Shown here one piece after another: positions 1 to 8,749 of a stretch of 64,000 nucleotides of DNA. The notes under the pieces were generated by a model. The model worked only from the letters and a program-made list of their open reading frames with translations. It searched no databases and was not told where the DNA came from. The DNA is from Brevundimonas sp. UBA4553 (GTDB lineage: Bacteria; Pseudomonadota; Alphaproteobacteria; Caulobacterales; Caulobacteraceae). Position 1 is the stretch's first letter. Each line of letters starts with the position of its first letter. A program made the position numbers and the translations under genes. The stretch spans positions 186,001 to 250,000 of the forward strand of contig NZ_DGLD01000019.1 of NCBI RefSeq assembly GCF_002387245.1, given 5' to 3'.

Positions 1-682
1 TGTCGCCGACGCGGGCCGGCTCGTGCAGGCGGTTATGGGTGTGGCCGCTCAGGATCACGTCGACGCCCGGCGTCTCGGCGGCCAGCTTGAGATCCTGCGG
101 AAAGCCCAGGTGGGACAGCAGGACGACCAGATCGACCTTCTCCTCGCGGAGCTGGTGCAGTTGCTCCCGGGCTTCGGCCACACCCATTTCAAACCGCACG
201 CCTTCAGAGAAGGCGGGGGGCATGGTTTTGTCGACGATAGGGCAGGCCAGGCCGATCACGCCGATCCTCAGACCGCCGCGCTCGAACACCCATCGCCCGT
301 CGAACACCGGCGCGCCGTCATCTTTGCGAAAGACATTGGCGGCCAGGACGGGATACTCCAGTCGCGCCGCCAAAGCCTTGAACCCCGCCGGGCCATAGGC
401 GAACTCCCAGTGCGCCGTCATGGCGTCGATCTTCAGGGCGTTCATGATCGGAACCAGCGCCTCGCCCCGGCTCGCGACGGCGACCCGCGTGCCATGGAAG
501 GTGTCGCCGTTATCCAGGGTCAGGCACGGACCTTCGGCGCGCGCCTCTTCGAAGAGACGGGCGATGCGGGCGACCCCGCCCAGCCGTTCGACCCGCCAGC
601 CGCCTTCGGTGCGCACCAGTTCGGGATGCGGCTCGAGATAGCCGTGCAGGTCGTTCAGCTGGAGCAGGGTCAGGGTGGTCAT
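1..682 (-). CDS. SoxB-like metallophosphatase / 5'-nucleotidase family protein (partial)
   Basis: The gene reads from an ATG at 682 off the left edge, so only the first 227 or so residues are seen. The protein starts directly in the metallophosphatase fold: LNDLHGYLEP near the N-terminus, then LDNGDTFHGT, AHWEFAYGP and, close to the edge, SGHTHNR. These are metal-ligand motifs of the 5'-nucleotidase family. HWE in place of the usual GNHE is a SoxB-like trait. SoxB proper is a periplasmic enzyme of thiosulfate oxidation, but no signal peptide is visible here and no other sox genes are nearby, so the substrate is open. It is the last visible gene of the thiol-redox operon, 8 nt after the DsbA gene. 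Confidence 0.8.
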   Translation of the reverse strand, partial: MTTLTLLQLNDLHGYLEPHPELVRTEGGWRVERLGGVARIARLFEEARAEGPCLTLDNGDTFHGTRVAVASRGEALVPIMNALKIDAMTAHWEFAYGPAGFKALAARLEYPVLAANVFRKDDGAPVFDGRWVFERGGLRIGVIGLACPIVDKTMPPAFSEGVRFEMGVAEAREQLHQLREEKVDLVVLLSHLGFPQDLKLAAETPGVDVILSGHTHNRLHEPARVGD

Positions 683-690
683 GGTCAGTC

Positions 691-1365
691 TCAGCGCAGC
701 GGTTGTCCGGAGCGGATACGACCGATCACGGCTTCGAGTTGCGCCTGGGGCATGCCGCCGGGGATCAGATTGCCGTTGATGATAAAGGCGGGCGTGCCCT
801 GCAGGGCCAGGGCCGCCGCTTCTCGGCCGTTTCGGTCGAGCACCGCGTCGATGTCTGCGCGGTGATCGGCCAGGTCCTGATTCAGGCGCGCCATGTCCAC
901 GCCGGCCGACTGGACCAGACGCGTGATGTCCGCCTGGTCGCCGATGCGCCACGGCGACAGCATGAAGGCGTTATGGACGGCCTCGTATTTGCCCTGATAA
1001 CCGGCGGCGAGGGCGGTCCGGGCGGCGGTCTCCGAGACGTCGCCGAAGATCGGCCAGTCCTTGTACAGGACGCGCACCTTGGGGTCCGCCTTCAGCAGGC
1101 CGTCGATCTCCGGCTGCATCTTCTTGCAGTAGGGGCAGTTGTAATCGACGAAGCCGATGATGGTTACATCGGCGTTTTCGGCGCCGATGAAGGGCGCTGC
1201 TGGGTTGCGCAGCAGATCGTTGAATCCGACCTGAGCGATGGCCGGCATGTCCTGTCCAGAGGCTGCGGAAGGATTGGCGGGCGCCGCGCCGTTGTCGGCG
1301 TCGGCGGGGCCGCAGGCGGCGAGCGCCAGAACGGCGGCGAGGGCAGGGGCGAAGGTGCGGTTCAT
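691..1365 (-). CDS. DsbA-family thiol:disulfide oxidoreductase, predicted lipoprotein
   Basis: 224 residues. The N-terminus is a lipoprotein signal with lipobox LAAC, so the mature protein should be anchored to a membrane facing the periplasm. A thioredoxin fold follows, with active site CPYC in VDYNCPYCKKMQPE, and a cis-Pro segment near GTPAFIING. This matches the DsbA/DsbG/ScsC group, which oxidises or isomerises disulfides. It lies 22 nt after the TlpA-like gene in an operon with DsbD, which could keep this protein reduced. That would make it an isomerase or reductant rather than an oxidase; this is inferred from context only. Confidence 0.9.
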   Translation of the reverse strand: MNRTFAPALAAVLALAACGPADADNGAAPANPSAASGQDMPAIAQVGFNDLLRNPAAPFIGAENADVTIIGFVDYNCPYCKKMQPEIDGLLKADPKVRVLYKDWPIFGDVSETAARTALAAGYQGKYEAVHNAFMLSPWRIGDQADITRLVQSAGVDMARLNQDLADHRADIDAVLDRNGREAAALALQGTPAFIINGNLIPGGMPQAQLEAVIGRIRSGQPLR

Positions 1366-1387
1366 GGAAGCTCCGTGAGGCGAAGGG

Positions 1388-2182
1388 TCAGTGCAGACGC
1401 GCGATTTCGGTCGCGATCTGTTCGGGGGCGATTTCCCCCATGTGGGCCTTGGCCAGACGGCCGTCGGCGTGGAGGAACAGGGTCACCGGAATGCCGGCCG
1501 TGCCGTAGTGGCGCGGCACCGCCATGGCCTCGTCGAACAGCACATGGTCGAGGGCCAGCCCCTGGCTCTGAAGAAAGGCCCGAACGCCGGCTTCGCCCTC
1601 GCCCTGGTTGACGAAGAGGAAGCGCACATTCGGATGGGCTTTCTCGGCCTGGGCCAAAGCCGGCATCTCTCGTCGGCACGGCGGGCACCATGTGGCCCAG
1701 AGATTGATCACCGTGGGCCGGTCGCCCGGAGCGGAGAGGTCAATTGGCGGGGCGTCCATCGCGGCCAGGGTCAGGGCGGGCGGCGCCATGGGCTGCGTCG
1801 CCGAGGCCAACTGATGGGCGGTGGTCCAAACCAGGGCGCTGGCCAGCACAGGCGCAATGGCCCAGGCACGTTCGCGCGTCGTGCGCAGCAGCAGGATCGT
1901 GGCCAGGATCACGACCGGCGCGATCCAGATCCAGCTGAACCCGCCCTGCCAGATCGCGAGCGCTCGCCACGGGTCGGCCCCGAAATACTCCCAGTGCGTC
2001 GCCACGTGACCGAGGCGGGCGGCGGCCAGACCGCCGAAGACCAGAACCGTGCTCCACAGATTGAAGCGCGGGCTGACCCGGCTGGCCAGCAGTCCGGCGC
2101 CGATCATGAAGACGAACACGCCCGCGATGATGGCGAACCGCTCGCCGGACAGTACGACCGGGCCCAGGGTGATGGCGTTCAT
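1388..2182 (-). CDS. Lgt-like membrane domain fused to a TlpA-type thioredoxin
   Basis: 264 residues in two parts. Residues 1-130 form about four membrane segments and follow the first half of prolipoprotein diacylglyceryl transferase (Lgt): an LGP start, the run GLAAARLGHV and ALAIWQGGFSW match Lgt's GGRIGYV and the W-GGMSF stretch. The catalytic second half of Lgt, including its GRLGNF region, is absent. Residues 140-264 are a TlpA/ResA-type thioredoxin with active site WCPPC and cis-Pro in GIPVTLF. The start codon overlaps the dsbD stop by 4 nt (ATGA), suggesting coupled translation. It is probably a membrane-tethered periplasmic disulfide reductase fed by DsbD. Lgt activity is not expected. 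Confidence 0.85.
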   Translation of the reverse strand: MNAITLGPVVLSGERFAIIAGVFVFMIGAGLLASRVSPRFNLWSTVLVFGGLAAARLGHVATHWEYFGADPWRALAIWQGGFSWIWIAPVVILATILLLRTTRERAWAIAPVLASALVWTTAHQLASATQPMAPPALTLAAMDAPPIDLSAPGDRPTVINLWATWCPPCRREMPALAQAEKAHPNVRFLFVNQGEGEAGVRAFLQSQGLALDHVLFDEAMAVPRHYGTAGIPVTLFLHADGRLAKAHMGEIAPEQIATEIARLH

Positions 2183-4071
2183 GCGGCGGCTCCGGCGCTC
2201 TGCAAGGCGGATGCGACATCTTGGGCCGACATCTCTCCGATCAGTCGGCTGCCCGGCGCTTCGGTCGCCGAGGGCGAAAGGAAGATCATAGTCGGCGGCC
2301 CGACCGCCCCGTGCCGCTCAAGAAGCGCGCGCGCCTCGGGCGTGCTGCGCGTGACGTCGACCTTGATGAGGTCGGTGTTCGAAAGGCCGGCGATGACGGC
2401 GGGGTCCTCGAACACCGTCCGCTCGATCACCTTGCAGCTGACGCACCAGTCAGCGGTGAAATAGACCAGGGCGGGACGTTCGCGCGCGCCGGCATCGGCG
2501 ACGGCGCGGTCCAGCGCCGTCTGATCCAGCACGACCGCTGCGGTTTCGACCGGCGCGGCGGCTGCTAGTCCAGCGGGACGCGCCAGGGGCTCAAGCGGAC
2601 GCCAAGGGTCGTCCGCCCCGAGGCTGAGGCCGACCAGCAGCAACAGGCCCCAGGTCGCGGCCGCCAGGCCGGCGACACGGGCGACGCCGTTTCTCAGGTT
2701 CGGGCTGAGCGGCTGGAACAGGCCGAGAGCCGCCGCCAGACCGAGCGCCAGCGCCGCGCCGAGAGCGAGCGTCGCCGTCGGCGGCAGGATGCGGCTGGCC
2801 AGCCACCAGGCCATGCCCAGGAAGATGAAGCCGAACAGCATCTTCACCCGGTCCATCCACGGCCCGGCCTTGGGCAGGAAGCGCGCGCCGACCGTGCCGA
2901 ACACGATCAAGGGCACCCCCTTGCCCAGGCCCAGGAAGAACAGGGCCGCCGCGCCCAGCCCAACGTCGCCGGTCTGGGCGATGTAGAGCAGGGCGCCCGC
3001 CAGGGGCGCGGTGACGCACGGGCCCACGATAAGGGCGGAGACGAAGCCCAGACCTGCGGCTGAGGGCAGGGACCGCCGGCCGTCGCCGCCGTCGCGGGAC
3101 AGGCGGCTGGTCCAGGCCGAGGGCAGTTGCAACTCGAAGCCGCCGAACATGGAGGCGGCGAGAACGACGAAGACGACAGCCAGAGCGCCGACGGCCCAAA
3201 CCGACTGGAGCGCCATCTGCAGGTTCTGTCCGGACCAGGCGGCCGCGACGCCCAGGAGGGCGAAGGCGATGGAAAGGCCCAGCACATAGGCGACCGAGAG
3301 CATCAGGCCTCGGCGCGTACCGCGCCCGTCCACGCCGCGTCCGATGACGCCGGCCAGGATCGGATACATGGGAAAGACGCAGGGCGTGAAGGCCAGCAGC
3401 ACGCCGAAACCGAAGAAGGCGAGCAGGACCCAGGTCGCCCCGCCCTGCAGCGCCAGGCGATCGACGAAGCCCGGGTTGGCGTCCAGCGTGACCGCCGGCG
3501 ATGACGCGACCGGCGAAGGCGCCGCCGCTCCCTCGTCGTTCTCGGGCGCGGGTGCAGCGCCCGGCGCCTGGATCGCCAGCATGGCCGCGGCCTGTGCGGT
3601 CTGCGCATCGGCCTCCCGCGCGGCCACGTCGGACTGCGGCCGGGTCGGCACGTCGATGGTGCGCGTCATCGGCGGGTAGCAGATCGAGTCTTCGAGGCAG
3701 CCCTGATAGGTGATGTTGACCGACGTCGGCTCGCCGGCCTGCGTCAACGTCTGCGCCGACAGGGTCGCGCGACCCGCGTCGTGCCAGACGTCGACGACGC
3801 CGAAGCCCGGGTCGTCCTTGGTTTCGCCGGCGGCCAGTTCCAGCGGCAGAGACTCCTTCCCGCCCGGCGTGCTGGCGACGGTGTGGTCACGATAGAGATA
3901 ATGGCCAGGCGCAATGTCCCAGGCGAAGGCCAGATCGCCGTCAGCCTCACGCGTCACCGTCAGGGCGAAGGCCTTGTCAGGCGAAAGCGGAGCCTGACCC
4001 AAGGCCGAACCCGGCAGGGCGAAGGACAGGACGGCGAGAGCGGTGGGCAGTAGTCGGCGGAAAAACCTCAT
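2179..4071 (-). CDS. dsbD: Thiol:disulfide interchange protein DsbD
   Basis: About 630 residues with the full DsbD layout. There is a signal peptide (FRRLLPTALAVLSFALPG), then an N-terminal DsbD-alpha domain with cysteines in YQGCLEDSICYPP. The membrane domain carries the paired cysteines in FTPCVFPMYPIL and GPCVTAPLAG, and the C-terminal thioredoxin has ADWCVSCKV. DsbD moves electrons from cytoplasmic thioredoxin across the inner membrane to periplasmic partners, here probably the TlpA-like and DsbA-like products downstream. ATGs at 4071 and 4077 are both possible and 4071 fits the signal peptide. The reading frame stays open to 4128, but that start would run through the direct repeat at 4093-4110. 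Confidence 0.93.
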   Translation of the reverse strand: MRFFRRLLPTALAVLSFALPGSALGQAPLSPDKAFALTVTREADGDLAFAWDIAPGHYLYRDHTVASTPGGKESLPLELAAGETKDDPGFGVVDVWHDAGRATLSAQTLTQAGEPTSVNITYQGCLEDSICYPPMTRTIDVPTRPQSDVAAREADAQTAQAAAMLAIQAPGAAPAPENDEGAAAPSPVASSPAVTLDANPGFVDRLALQGGATWVLLAFFGFGVLLAFTPCVFPMYPILAGVIGRGVDGRGTRRGLMLSVAYVLGLSIAFALLGVAAAWSGQNLQMALQSVWAVGALAVVFVVLAASMFGGFELQLPSAWTSRLSRDGGDGRRSLPSAAGLGFVSALIVGPCVTAPLAGALLYIAQTGDVGLGAAALFFLGLGKGVPLIVFGTVGARFLPKAGPWMDRVKMLFGFIFLGMAWWLASRILPPTATLALGAALALGLAAALGLFQPLSPNLRNGVARVAGLAAATWGLLLLVGLSLGADDPWRPLEPLARPAGLAAAAPVETAAVVLDQTALDRAVADAGARERPALVYFTADWCVSCKVIERTVFEDPAVIAGLSNTDLIKVDVTRSTPEARALLERHGAVGPPTMIFLSPSATEAPGSRLIGEMSAQDVASALQSAGAAA

Positions 4072-4092
4072 GGCCATCTCGTCGGCAAGCGA

Positions 4093-4110
4093 GCTTAAGT
4101 CAGGCTTAAG
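4093..4110. promoter_or_regulatory. Candidate OmpR-type operator: two GCTTAAG copies 11 bp apart
   Basis: GCTTAAG occurs at 4093-4099 and again at 4104-4110, a phase of 11 bp. A weaker GCTTG follows at 4116. The site lies in the gap between dsbD and the divergent response-regulator gene. OmpR/PhoB-family regulators bind direct repeats spaced by about one helical turn, so this is a reasonable autoregulatory site that could also control the dsbD operon. The assignment is inferred. Confidence 0.5.
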
Positions 4111-4133
4111 CCGGAGCTTGCACGTCACACCGC

Positions 4134-4787
4134 ATGAGATTGCTCGCCATAGAAGACGATCCCGTTCTCGCTGACGGCCTCCAGGTCGGGCTCAGCGCCT
4201 GTGGCTGGACGGTCGAGGTCGTTGGGCGGGTCGAGGACGCCCTCGCGGCGCTGGAAAGCTCGGCGTTTGATGCGGTCGTGCTGGATCTGGGCCTGCCCGA
4301 CGGCGACGGACTCTCGGTGCTGCGCTTCGTTCGCGAGCGCGACATGGATGTCGGCGTGGTGGTCTTGTCGGCGCGCGATGACAGTCGGGACCGCATAGTG
4401 GGTCTGGACGCCGGCGCGGACGATTATGTCGGCAAACCGTTCGATCTCGACGAGCTGGCCGCGCGATTGCGCGCGGTGCGGCGTCGCCTGCTCGGACGTT
4501 CGACCCCCGCCTTGCGCCACGGCGGGGTGACCATCGATCCCAAGTCGCGTCTGGCCTGGCGGGAAGAGGGCGACCTGCCCCTTTCGAGACGTGAGTTTGC
4601 TATCCTGGAGGCCCTGATGGAACGGCCCGCACAGGTCCTCTCGCGCAGTCAGTTGGAAGAACGCCTGTACGGCTGGCAGGAGGAGATCGGCTCCAACGCC
4701 GTGGAAGTGCACATCCACTATCTTCGGGCCAAGTTGGGCGCCGGCTTCATCCGCACCGTGCGCGGCGTGGGATACACCCTGCAATGA
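4134..4787 (+). CDS. OmpR-family response regulator
   Basis: 217 residues. The receiver domain has the acidic pair D8/D9, phosphoacceptor D51 in VLDLGLP and K101 in VGKPF. The C-terminal half is a winged-helix DNA-binding domain ending NAVEVHIHYLRAKLG and RTVRGVGYTL, as in QseB/TctD-like regulators. It overlaps the histidine kinase gene by 4 nt, so the two form one transcript. It is divergent from the dsbD operon across about 60 bp holding an 11-bp-phased direct repeat, so it may control periplasmic thiol-redox genes. The inducing signal is unknown. Confidence 0.93.
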   Translation: MRLLAIEDDPVLADGLQVGLSACGWTVEVVGRVEDALAALESSAFDAVVLDLGLPDGDGLSVLRFVRERDMDVGVVVLSARDDSRDRIVGLDAGADDYVGKPFDLDELAARLRAVRRRLLGRSTPALRHGGVTIDPKSRLAWREEGDLPLSRREFAILEALMERPAQVLSRSQLEERLYGWQEEIGSNAVEVHIHYLRAKLGAGFIRTVRGVGYTLQ

Positions 4788-6112
4788 GCTCGATCCGCCT
4801 GCGTCTGTTCGTCACTCTCGCGCTCGTGACCGCCCTGGTCTGGGGCGGCGCGGTCGTCTGGGTCGAAATCCAGACCCGGGCCGAAGTGCAACGGGTGCTG
4901 GACCGGCGCCTGATGGAGTCGGCCCGCATGGTTTCGTCCTTGATGCAGGCCGGCAGCGTGCGCCCGGCGATCCAGGCTCCGGACACCGGGGCCGCCGATG
5001 TCTATGACCGTCAGCTCTCCTGCCAGATCTGGTCACTGGAAGGCGATCTGATTGGTCGGTCCCAAAGCGCGCCTGCGGAGCGATTGTCGGAAGGGGGCGA
5101 CGGATTTTCTGAGCGCACGATCCGGGGCGAGCGCTGGCGCGTCTATACGGTGCATGATCGTGACGCCGGTTTTCGGGTGATGGTTGGGGACAATCTGGCC
5201 GTTCGCGAACACCTGGTCGGCAATGTCGTCACCGCCTTGATCGGTCCGGCGGTCCTCGGTCTGCTGGCGCTGGGCGTGCTGATCTGGTGGTCGGTTGGGC
5301 GGGGGCTGGCCCCTATTCGACAAATGACCCGCAGCCTTGCGGTACGGGATGCGGAAGACCTGACGGCGTTGGACGTATCGCCGGACGCCCGCGAACTCCG
5401 TCCCTTCGCCCTGGCGCTGAACGATCTGATGTCTCGCCTTGGCGCAGCGCGGCGTCGCGAGGCCGAGTTCACGGCCGCCGCCGCGCACGAGTTGCGTACC
5501 CCTCTGGCGGGCCTGCGTGTCCAGGCGCAGATTGCGGCGTCGTCTTCGGACCCTGCCGTTCGAAGCCGCGCGTTGGAGCAGATTCAGACCTCTGTCGATC
5601 GCACCGCCCGCCTCGTCACGGGGCTTCTCGCCCTGGCGCGCGAGGACGAGATGCCGGTTAGCGACGAAGATCGCCGCTGGGTGACGCTCCGATCGCTGTT
5701 TGCGGGAGCGGAAGGCGATTCCCGGGTGTCGATCGTCGAAGGTGACGCCCTGCTGAATGTGGATCCGGATCGCTTCGGGGCAGCGGCCGCCAATCTGCTC
5801 GCCAACGCACAGGCGCACGCAAAGTCTTCAATCCTGATCAGTTACGACCCGACTTCCGGCCACTTGATCGTCGAGGACGACGGAGCGGGCGTGGCCTTCT
5901 CGGATCTACATCGTTTGGGACGGCGTTTTTTCCGCGCGTCGAATGCCCCTTCCGGAGGGAGCGGTCTGGGCCTCTCTATCGTCCTCGCCACTGTGAAGGC
6001 CCATGGGGGACAGGTGCAGTTCTTGCGCTCACCAGGAGGCGGTCTTCGTGTTGAGGTGACAATTCCGGAGCAGGCGTCGGAGTCTTTGAACAACTCGACC
6101 AAGCGAGACTGA
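4784..6112 (+). CDS. Sensor histidine kinase of the two-component pair
   Basis: 442 residues. Membrane segments lie at about residues 5-27 and 145-170 and flank a short periplasmic sensor region. A HAMP linker follows, then the dimerisation and phosphoacceptor box AAAHELRTPLAGL, an N box (AAANLLANAQAH) and G boxes (VEDDGAGV, GSGLGLSIV). This is the layout of the QseC/TctE-like kinases paired with OmpR-type regulators. Translation is coupled to the regulator through an ATGA overlap. The periplasmic part holds a single cysteine (in YDRQLSCQIWS). With the DsbD operon alongside, redox or metal stress is a reasonable but unproven signal. Confidence 0.93.
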   Translation: MSSIRLRLFVTLALVTALVWGGAVVWVEIQTRAEVQRVLDRRLMESARMVSSLMQAGSVRPAIQAPDTGAADVYDRQLSCQIWSLEGDLIGRSQSAPAERLSEGGDGFSERTIRGERWRVYTVHDRDAGFRVMVGDNLAVREHLVGNVVTALIGPAVLGLLALGVLIWWSVGRGLAPIRQMTRSLAVRDAEDLTALDVSPDARELRPFALALNDLMSRLGAARRREAEFTAAAAHELRTPLAGLRVQAQIAASSSDPAVRSRALEQIQTSVDRTARLVTGLLALAREDEMPVSDEDRRWVTLRSLFAGAEGDSRVSIVEGDALLNVDPDRFGAAAANLLANAQAHAKSSILISYDPTSGHLIVEDDGAGVAFSDLHRLGRRFFRASNAPSGGSGLGLSIVLATVKAHGGQVQFLRSPGGGLRVEVTIPEQASESLNNSTKRD

Positions 6113-6335
6113 CGGTATCAACCGGCTTCAGTGGCGTCTGTTGTCGGTTTGATGATACGGTATAGTCCAACTACCTATTCGCTTGTCATAGCGGTGCTGG
6201 TTGGTCTTGAAGCAGAGTTGCCTGCCGATAGATGGCGACATCACTAGAATTTTATTACGTCGAATTTCACCAATGAATTCAAAAGCGCTGTCCAAGTGAC
6301 GGTAGCTCGCGCGGTATGGTGCGCGGATGAGAGAA

Positions 6336-6359
6336 AAGGCGCTGATAAATCAGCGCCTT
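6336..6359 (-). terminator. Perfect 10-bp hairpin, terminator-like
   Basis: AAGGCGCTGA at 6336-6345 pairs fully with TCAGCGCCTT at 6350-6359 around a TAAA loop. On the minus strand the stem runs into TTTTCTC, which is the better terminator orientation. On the plus strand it is followed by CTGGTC. No gene reads into it directly on the minus strand, so it may be a relic or may serve a small transcript that was not identified. Confidence 0.45.
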
Positions 6360-6535
6360 CTGGTCTATTGAAGGATCGAGTGGGAGTGAGGGACGCGTGA
6401 AGGGCGTGCCGGTGGGCCTCTGACTAGGGGATCTCGTGATGATGAGGCGATATTAGTGCTCGCGTTCGGACAAGACGATCCCGTAGCCCTACGGTGGTGA
6501 ACGGAGACAGGAGACTGACCCTTCCGTGTGCTCTT

Positions 6536-6712
6536 AATGTCTGCTTCTGACTCAACGCGGTCTTTGACAAAGTCCGCTTTTGGGCAGGCCGTTGATCAGT
6601 GGCGAATGCGCAGGTCTGACTCAAAGCGGCGGTTCTAGACGTCGGGTATCAGCGCAAAGCCTTCGGCGATCGCGGGGATATGAATATGGTCCGCTTCGGC
6701 TCAATGCGGCGG
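6536..6712. repeat. Cluster of degenerate CCGCTT-type intergenic repeats
   Basis: Related strings occur at 6536 (AATGTCTGCTTCTGACTCAA then CGCGG), 6569 (AAAGTCCGCTTTTGGGC), about 6612 (GTCTGACTCAAAGCGGCGG) and 6688 (GGTCCGCTTCGGCTCAATG then CGGC). They share the pattern GTCYGCTTCTG-CTCAA-GCGG. More copies lie at 11348 and 11793. This looks like a dispersed palindromic intergenic family that has decayed. The function is unknown. Confidence 0.5.
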
Positions 6713-6806
6713 ATTTCGTATTGAGCAGTATCAGACTGGGGGATTATGCGTCCCGCTGTCACCTTGAAGCTCCTAGTCGTTTCGGGGCCAGTTCTGGGCT
6801 AAGACG

Positions 6807-8612
6807 ATGCGTATGACTCAAGGGTTGATCAGCTTCCTCGACTATTACCTAGATGAGGCACCGGCCGGTGAGCGGGCTGTCCTGATCACCGGACCATGGG
6901 GGTCCGGCAAGACCCACTTTGCGAAGAGCTATCTAGCAGCGAGAGACCAGCGAAAGACAGATCCGCTTAGTCGCGGACACCTCTACGCCAGCCTTTACGG
7001 GGTCACCTCGGCCGCCGACATTGCGGACCGGGTGTTCGCCGCCGCTCATCCACTTCTTCAGACTTGGCCTATTCGGATGCTGGCCGGCGCGGCCCAAAGG
7101 GCCGGCAATGTGATGACCAAGGGACAGCTGATTACGCCCAGCGACGGCTTGGCGTTGCGCAAGGCGCTCCTCAAGCTCGATGGTGCTGTCCTAGTGCTTG
7201 ATGATCTAGAGCGGGCAGCCATGCCAGTTGATCAGGTTCTCGGCTTCATCAACGAGTATGTTGAACATCACAAAGTCAAATGCCTTTTACTGGCCAATGA
7301 AGCGGACATCGACGATGAAGACCGTAGATACAGTCGCCGACGAGAAAAAGTCGTTGGCTGGACCTTAGCGATAGAAAGCGACGCCGGGACGGTGATCAGT
7401 CACTTTGCCGATGCGCTGAAGTCGCCGGGTGCAAGAGCAGCGATACACAAGAATTTATCCGGCTTGGTTGCTGTGTTCGAGGCGGCGGGCGGCGGCAACT
7501 ACCGAACCGCGAGGGATGTTCTGGGTGCGCTCGACCGTTTAATTCTCCACGCAGATGCCCGCCTGGCGCAGTGTGAAGCCGCGCTCGACGAACTCGCGCC
7601 ATTCGCCCTAGCTACCGGCCTTGAGCTTCGAAACGGTGCCTTATCGGAGAGTGACCTCAAAAACTTGAGCGTTGCACAAGTGCGCGCCGTGGACGAGATG
7701 AGGAGACGTCATCCGGCTGTGAATTGGTCCAACCCGATCGTTCCAGCGGAGGCTTGGGGCCGACTCCTCCTTCAAGGACAATTCGACGAGGCTTCGGTCA
7801 ACGACCGGATCGGCGTTCACCACCTCGTCGTCGGAGCAGCCAGCACACCTTCTTGGCGACGCCTCTGGCTGTGGTACGAAGCCCGCTCTGCCTCTGAGCT
7901 GGACGTGGCATCCGCCGGCGTGCGGGCTGACCTTGAGGCACAACGCATCACGCGTGCGGGCGAGATACTGCATGTCGCAAGTTGTGCCCTCGATCTGGCC
8001 TCAAAGGGCTATTTCATATTCGGTGATGCCCCCATCCGATCCTTTATGACAGCTTATGCGCTCCGGTTGTTCGACGCGGGGACCCTAGACACGGACTTGG
8101 AGATTTTCGAAGGATTCCAGACCGGAGCCTACGACGGACTCGGCTTCACATCGAAAGACGATCAGGAATTTATCGCCTTCTTCGAAGCCCTGCATAGCTT
8201 GGTCGCTGAGGCATTTGCGATGGAGATACGCGCTATGGGGCCTAGCCTGATGGCTAATCTTCGTGCCGGACGCTGGCATCTTTTAACAAAGGCAGAGTTG
8301 GATCAGGGAGGGGTGCGAGAAGTGCCCATTTTGCACAACCTTGATGTCGACGAGTTCTGCGATCTCGTTATGGCAGACGGGGCGATCAACAACACCTTGC
8401 TGATCGCCCTTAGCATGAGATATCGGAGCCATGTCGCGGATGGTCAACCGTTCGAGATCGAGCGGGCCTGGCTACTGGATCTGCGAGATAAGCTGCTCGC
8501 CCGAGCCGCCCTGCAAGCTCCACCTTTTGCAGTCTTCAATGCCGACCAAGTCACGGACCGGTTCGATAAGATAATGCGGAGCTTCGGAGCGAGAGCAGAA
8601 ATCGCGGACTGA
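6807..8612 (+). CDS. KAP-like P-loop NTPase
   Basis: 601 residues. The Walker A motif GPWGSGKT is at residues 29-36 and the Walker B motif VLVLDDLER centres on D132/D133. HHKVKCLLLANEADI follows, as in KAP-type NTPases, where this strand leads to sensor 1. The region after about residue 230 is not recognised and is mostly helical. No membrane segments are evident, although KAP proteins often have them. ATG codons at 6807 and 6813 are both possible and the ribosome-binding site is weak. The gene faces a second NTPase gene at 8750-11194. KAP-family NTPases recur in phage-defence loci, so a defence role is a fair inference, but there is no direct evidence. Confidence 0.8.
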   Translation: MRMTQGLISFLDYYLDEAPAGERAVLITGPWGSGKTHFAKSYLAARDQRKTDPLSRGHLYASLYGVTSAADIADRVFAAAHPLLQTWPIRMLAGAAQRAGNVMTKGQLITPSDGLALRKALLKLDGAVLVLDDLERAAMPVDQVLGFINEYVEHHKVKCLLLANEADIDDEDRRYSRRREKVVGWTLAIESDAGTVISHFADALKSPGARAAIHKNLSGLVAVFEAAGGGNYRTARDVLGALDRLILHADARLAQCEAALDELAPFALATGLELRNGALSESDLKNLSVAQVRAVDEMRRRHPAVNWSNPIVPAEAWGRLLLQGQFDEASVNDRIGVHHLVVGAASTPSWRRLWLWYEARSASELDVASAGVRADLEAQRITRAGEILHVASCALDLASKGYFIFGDAPIRSFMTAYALRLFDAGTLDTDLEIFEGFQTGAYDGLGFTSKDDQEFIAFFEALHSLVAEAFAMEIRAMGPSLMANLRAGRWHLLTKAELDQGGVREVPILHNLDVDEFCDLVMADGAINNTLLIALSMRYRSHVADGQPFEIERAWLLDLRDKLLARAALQAPPFAVFNADQVTDRFDKIMRSFGARAEIAD

Positions 8613-8749
8613 CTAATCTCGGCCGCCCCGGGAGTCCGCTTCCGACCCGGTTAGGCATCATGCATGAGCGTCCATTCACGAGCGGAGGCCATCGTTGAGG
8701 CTTCGCGCCCTGTGTGTCAGGCGGTTCTAGATCGGCTTCGAGCGTGACG

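Larger units (their letters stand above)
6113..6806. other. Gene-free stretch holding a hairpin and degenerate repeats
   Basis: No convincing protein-coding gene was found in about 690 bp. The part from 6120 to 6300 is AT-richer than its surroundings. The stretch holds a perfect hairpin at 6336-6359 and, from 6536 to 6712, several degenerate copies of an intergenic repeat. It marks the border between the two-component system and the accessory NTPase block. No intact tRNA or attachment site was recognised. Confidence 0.5.
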
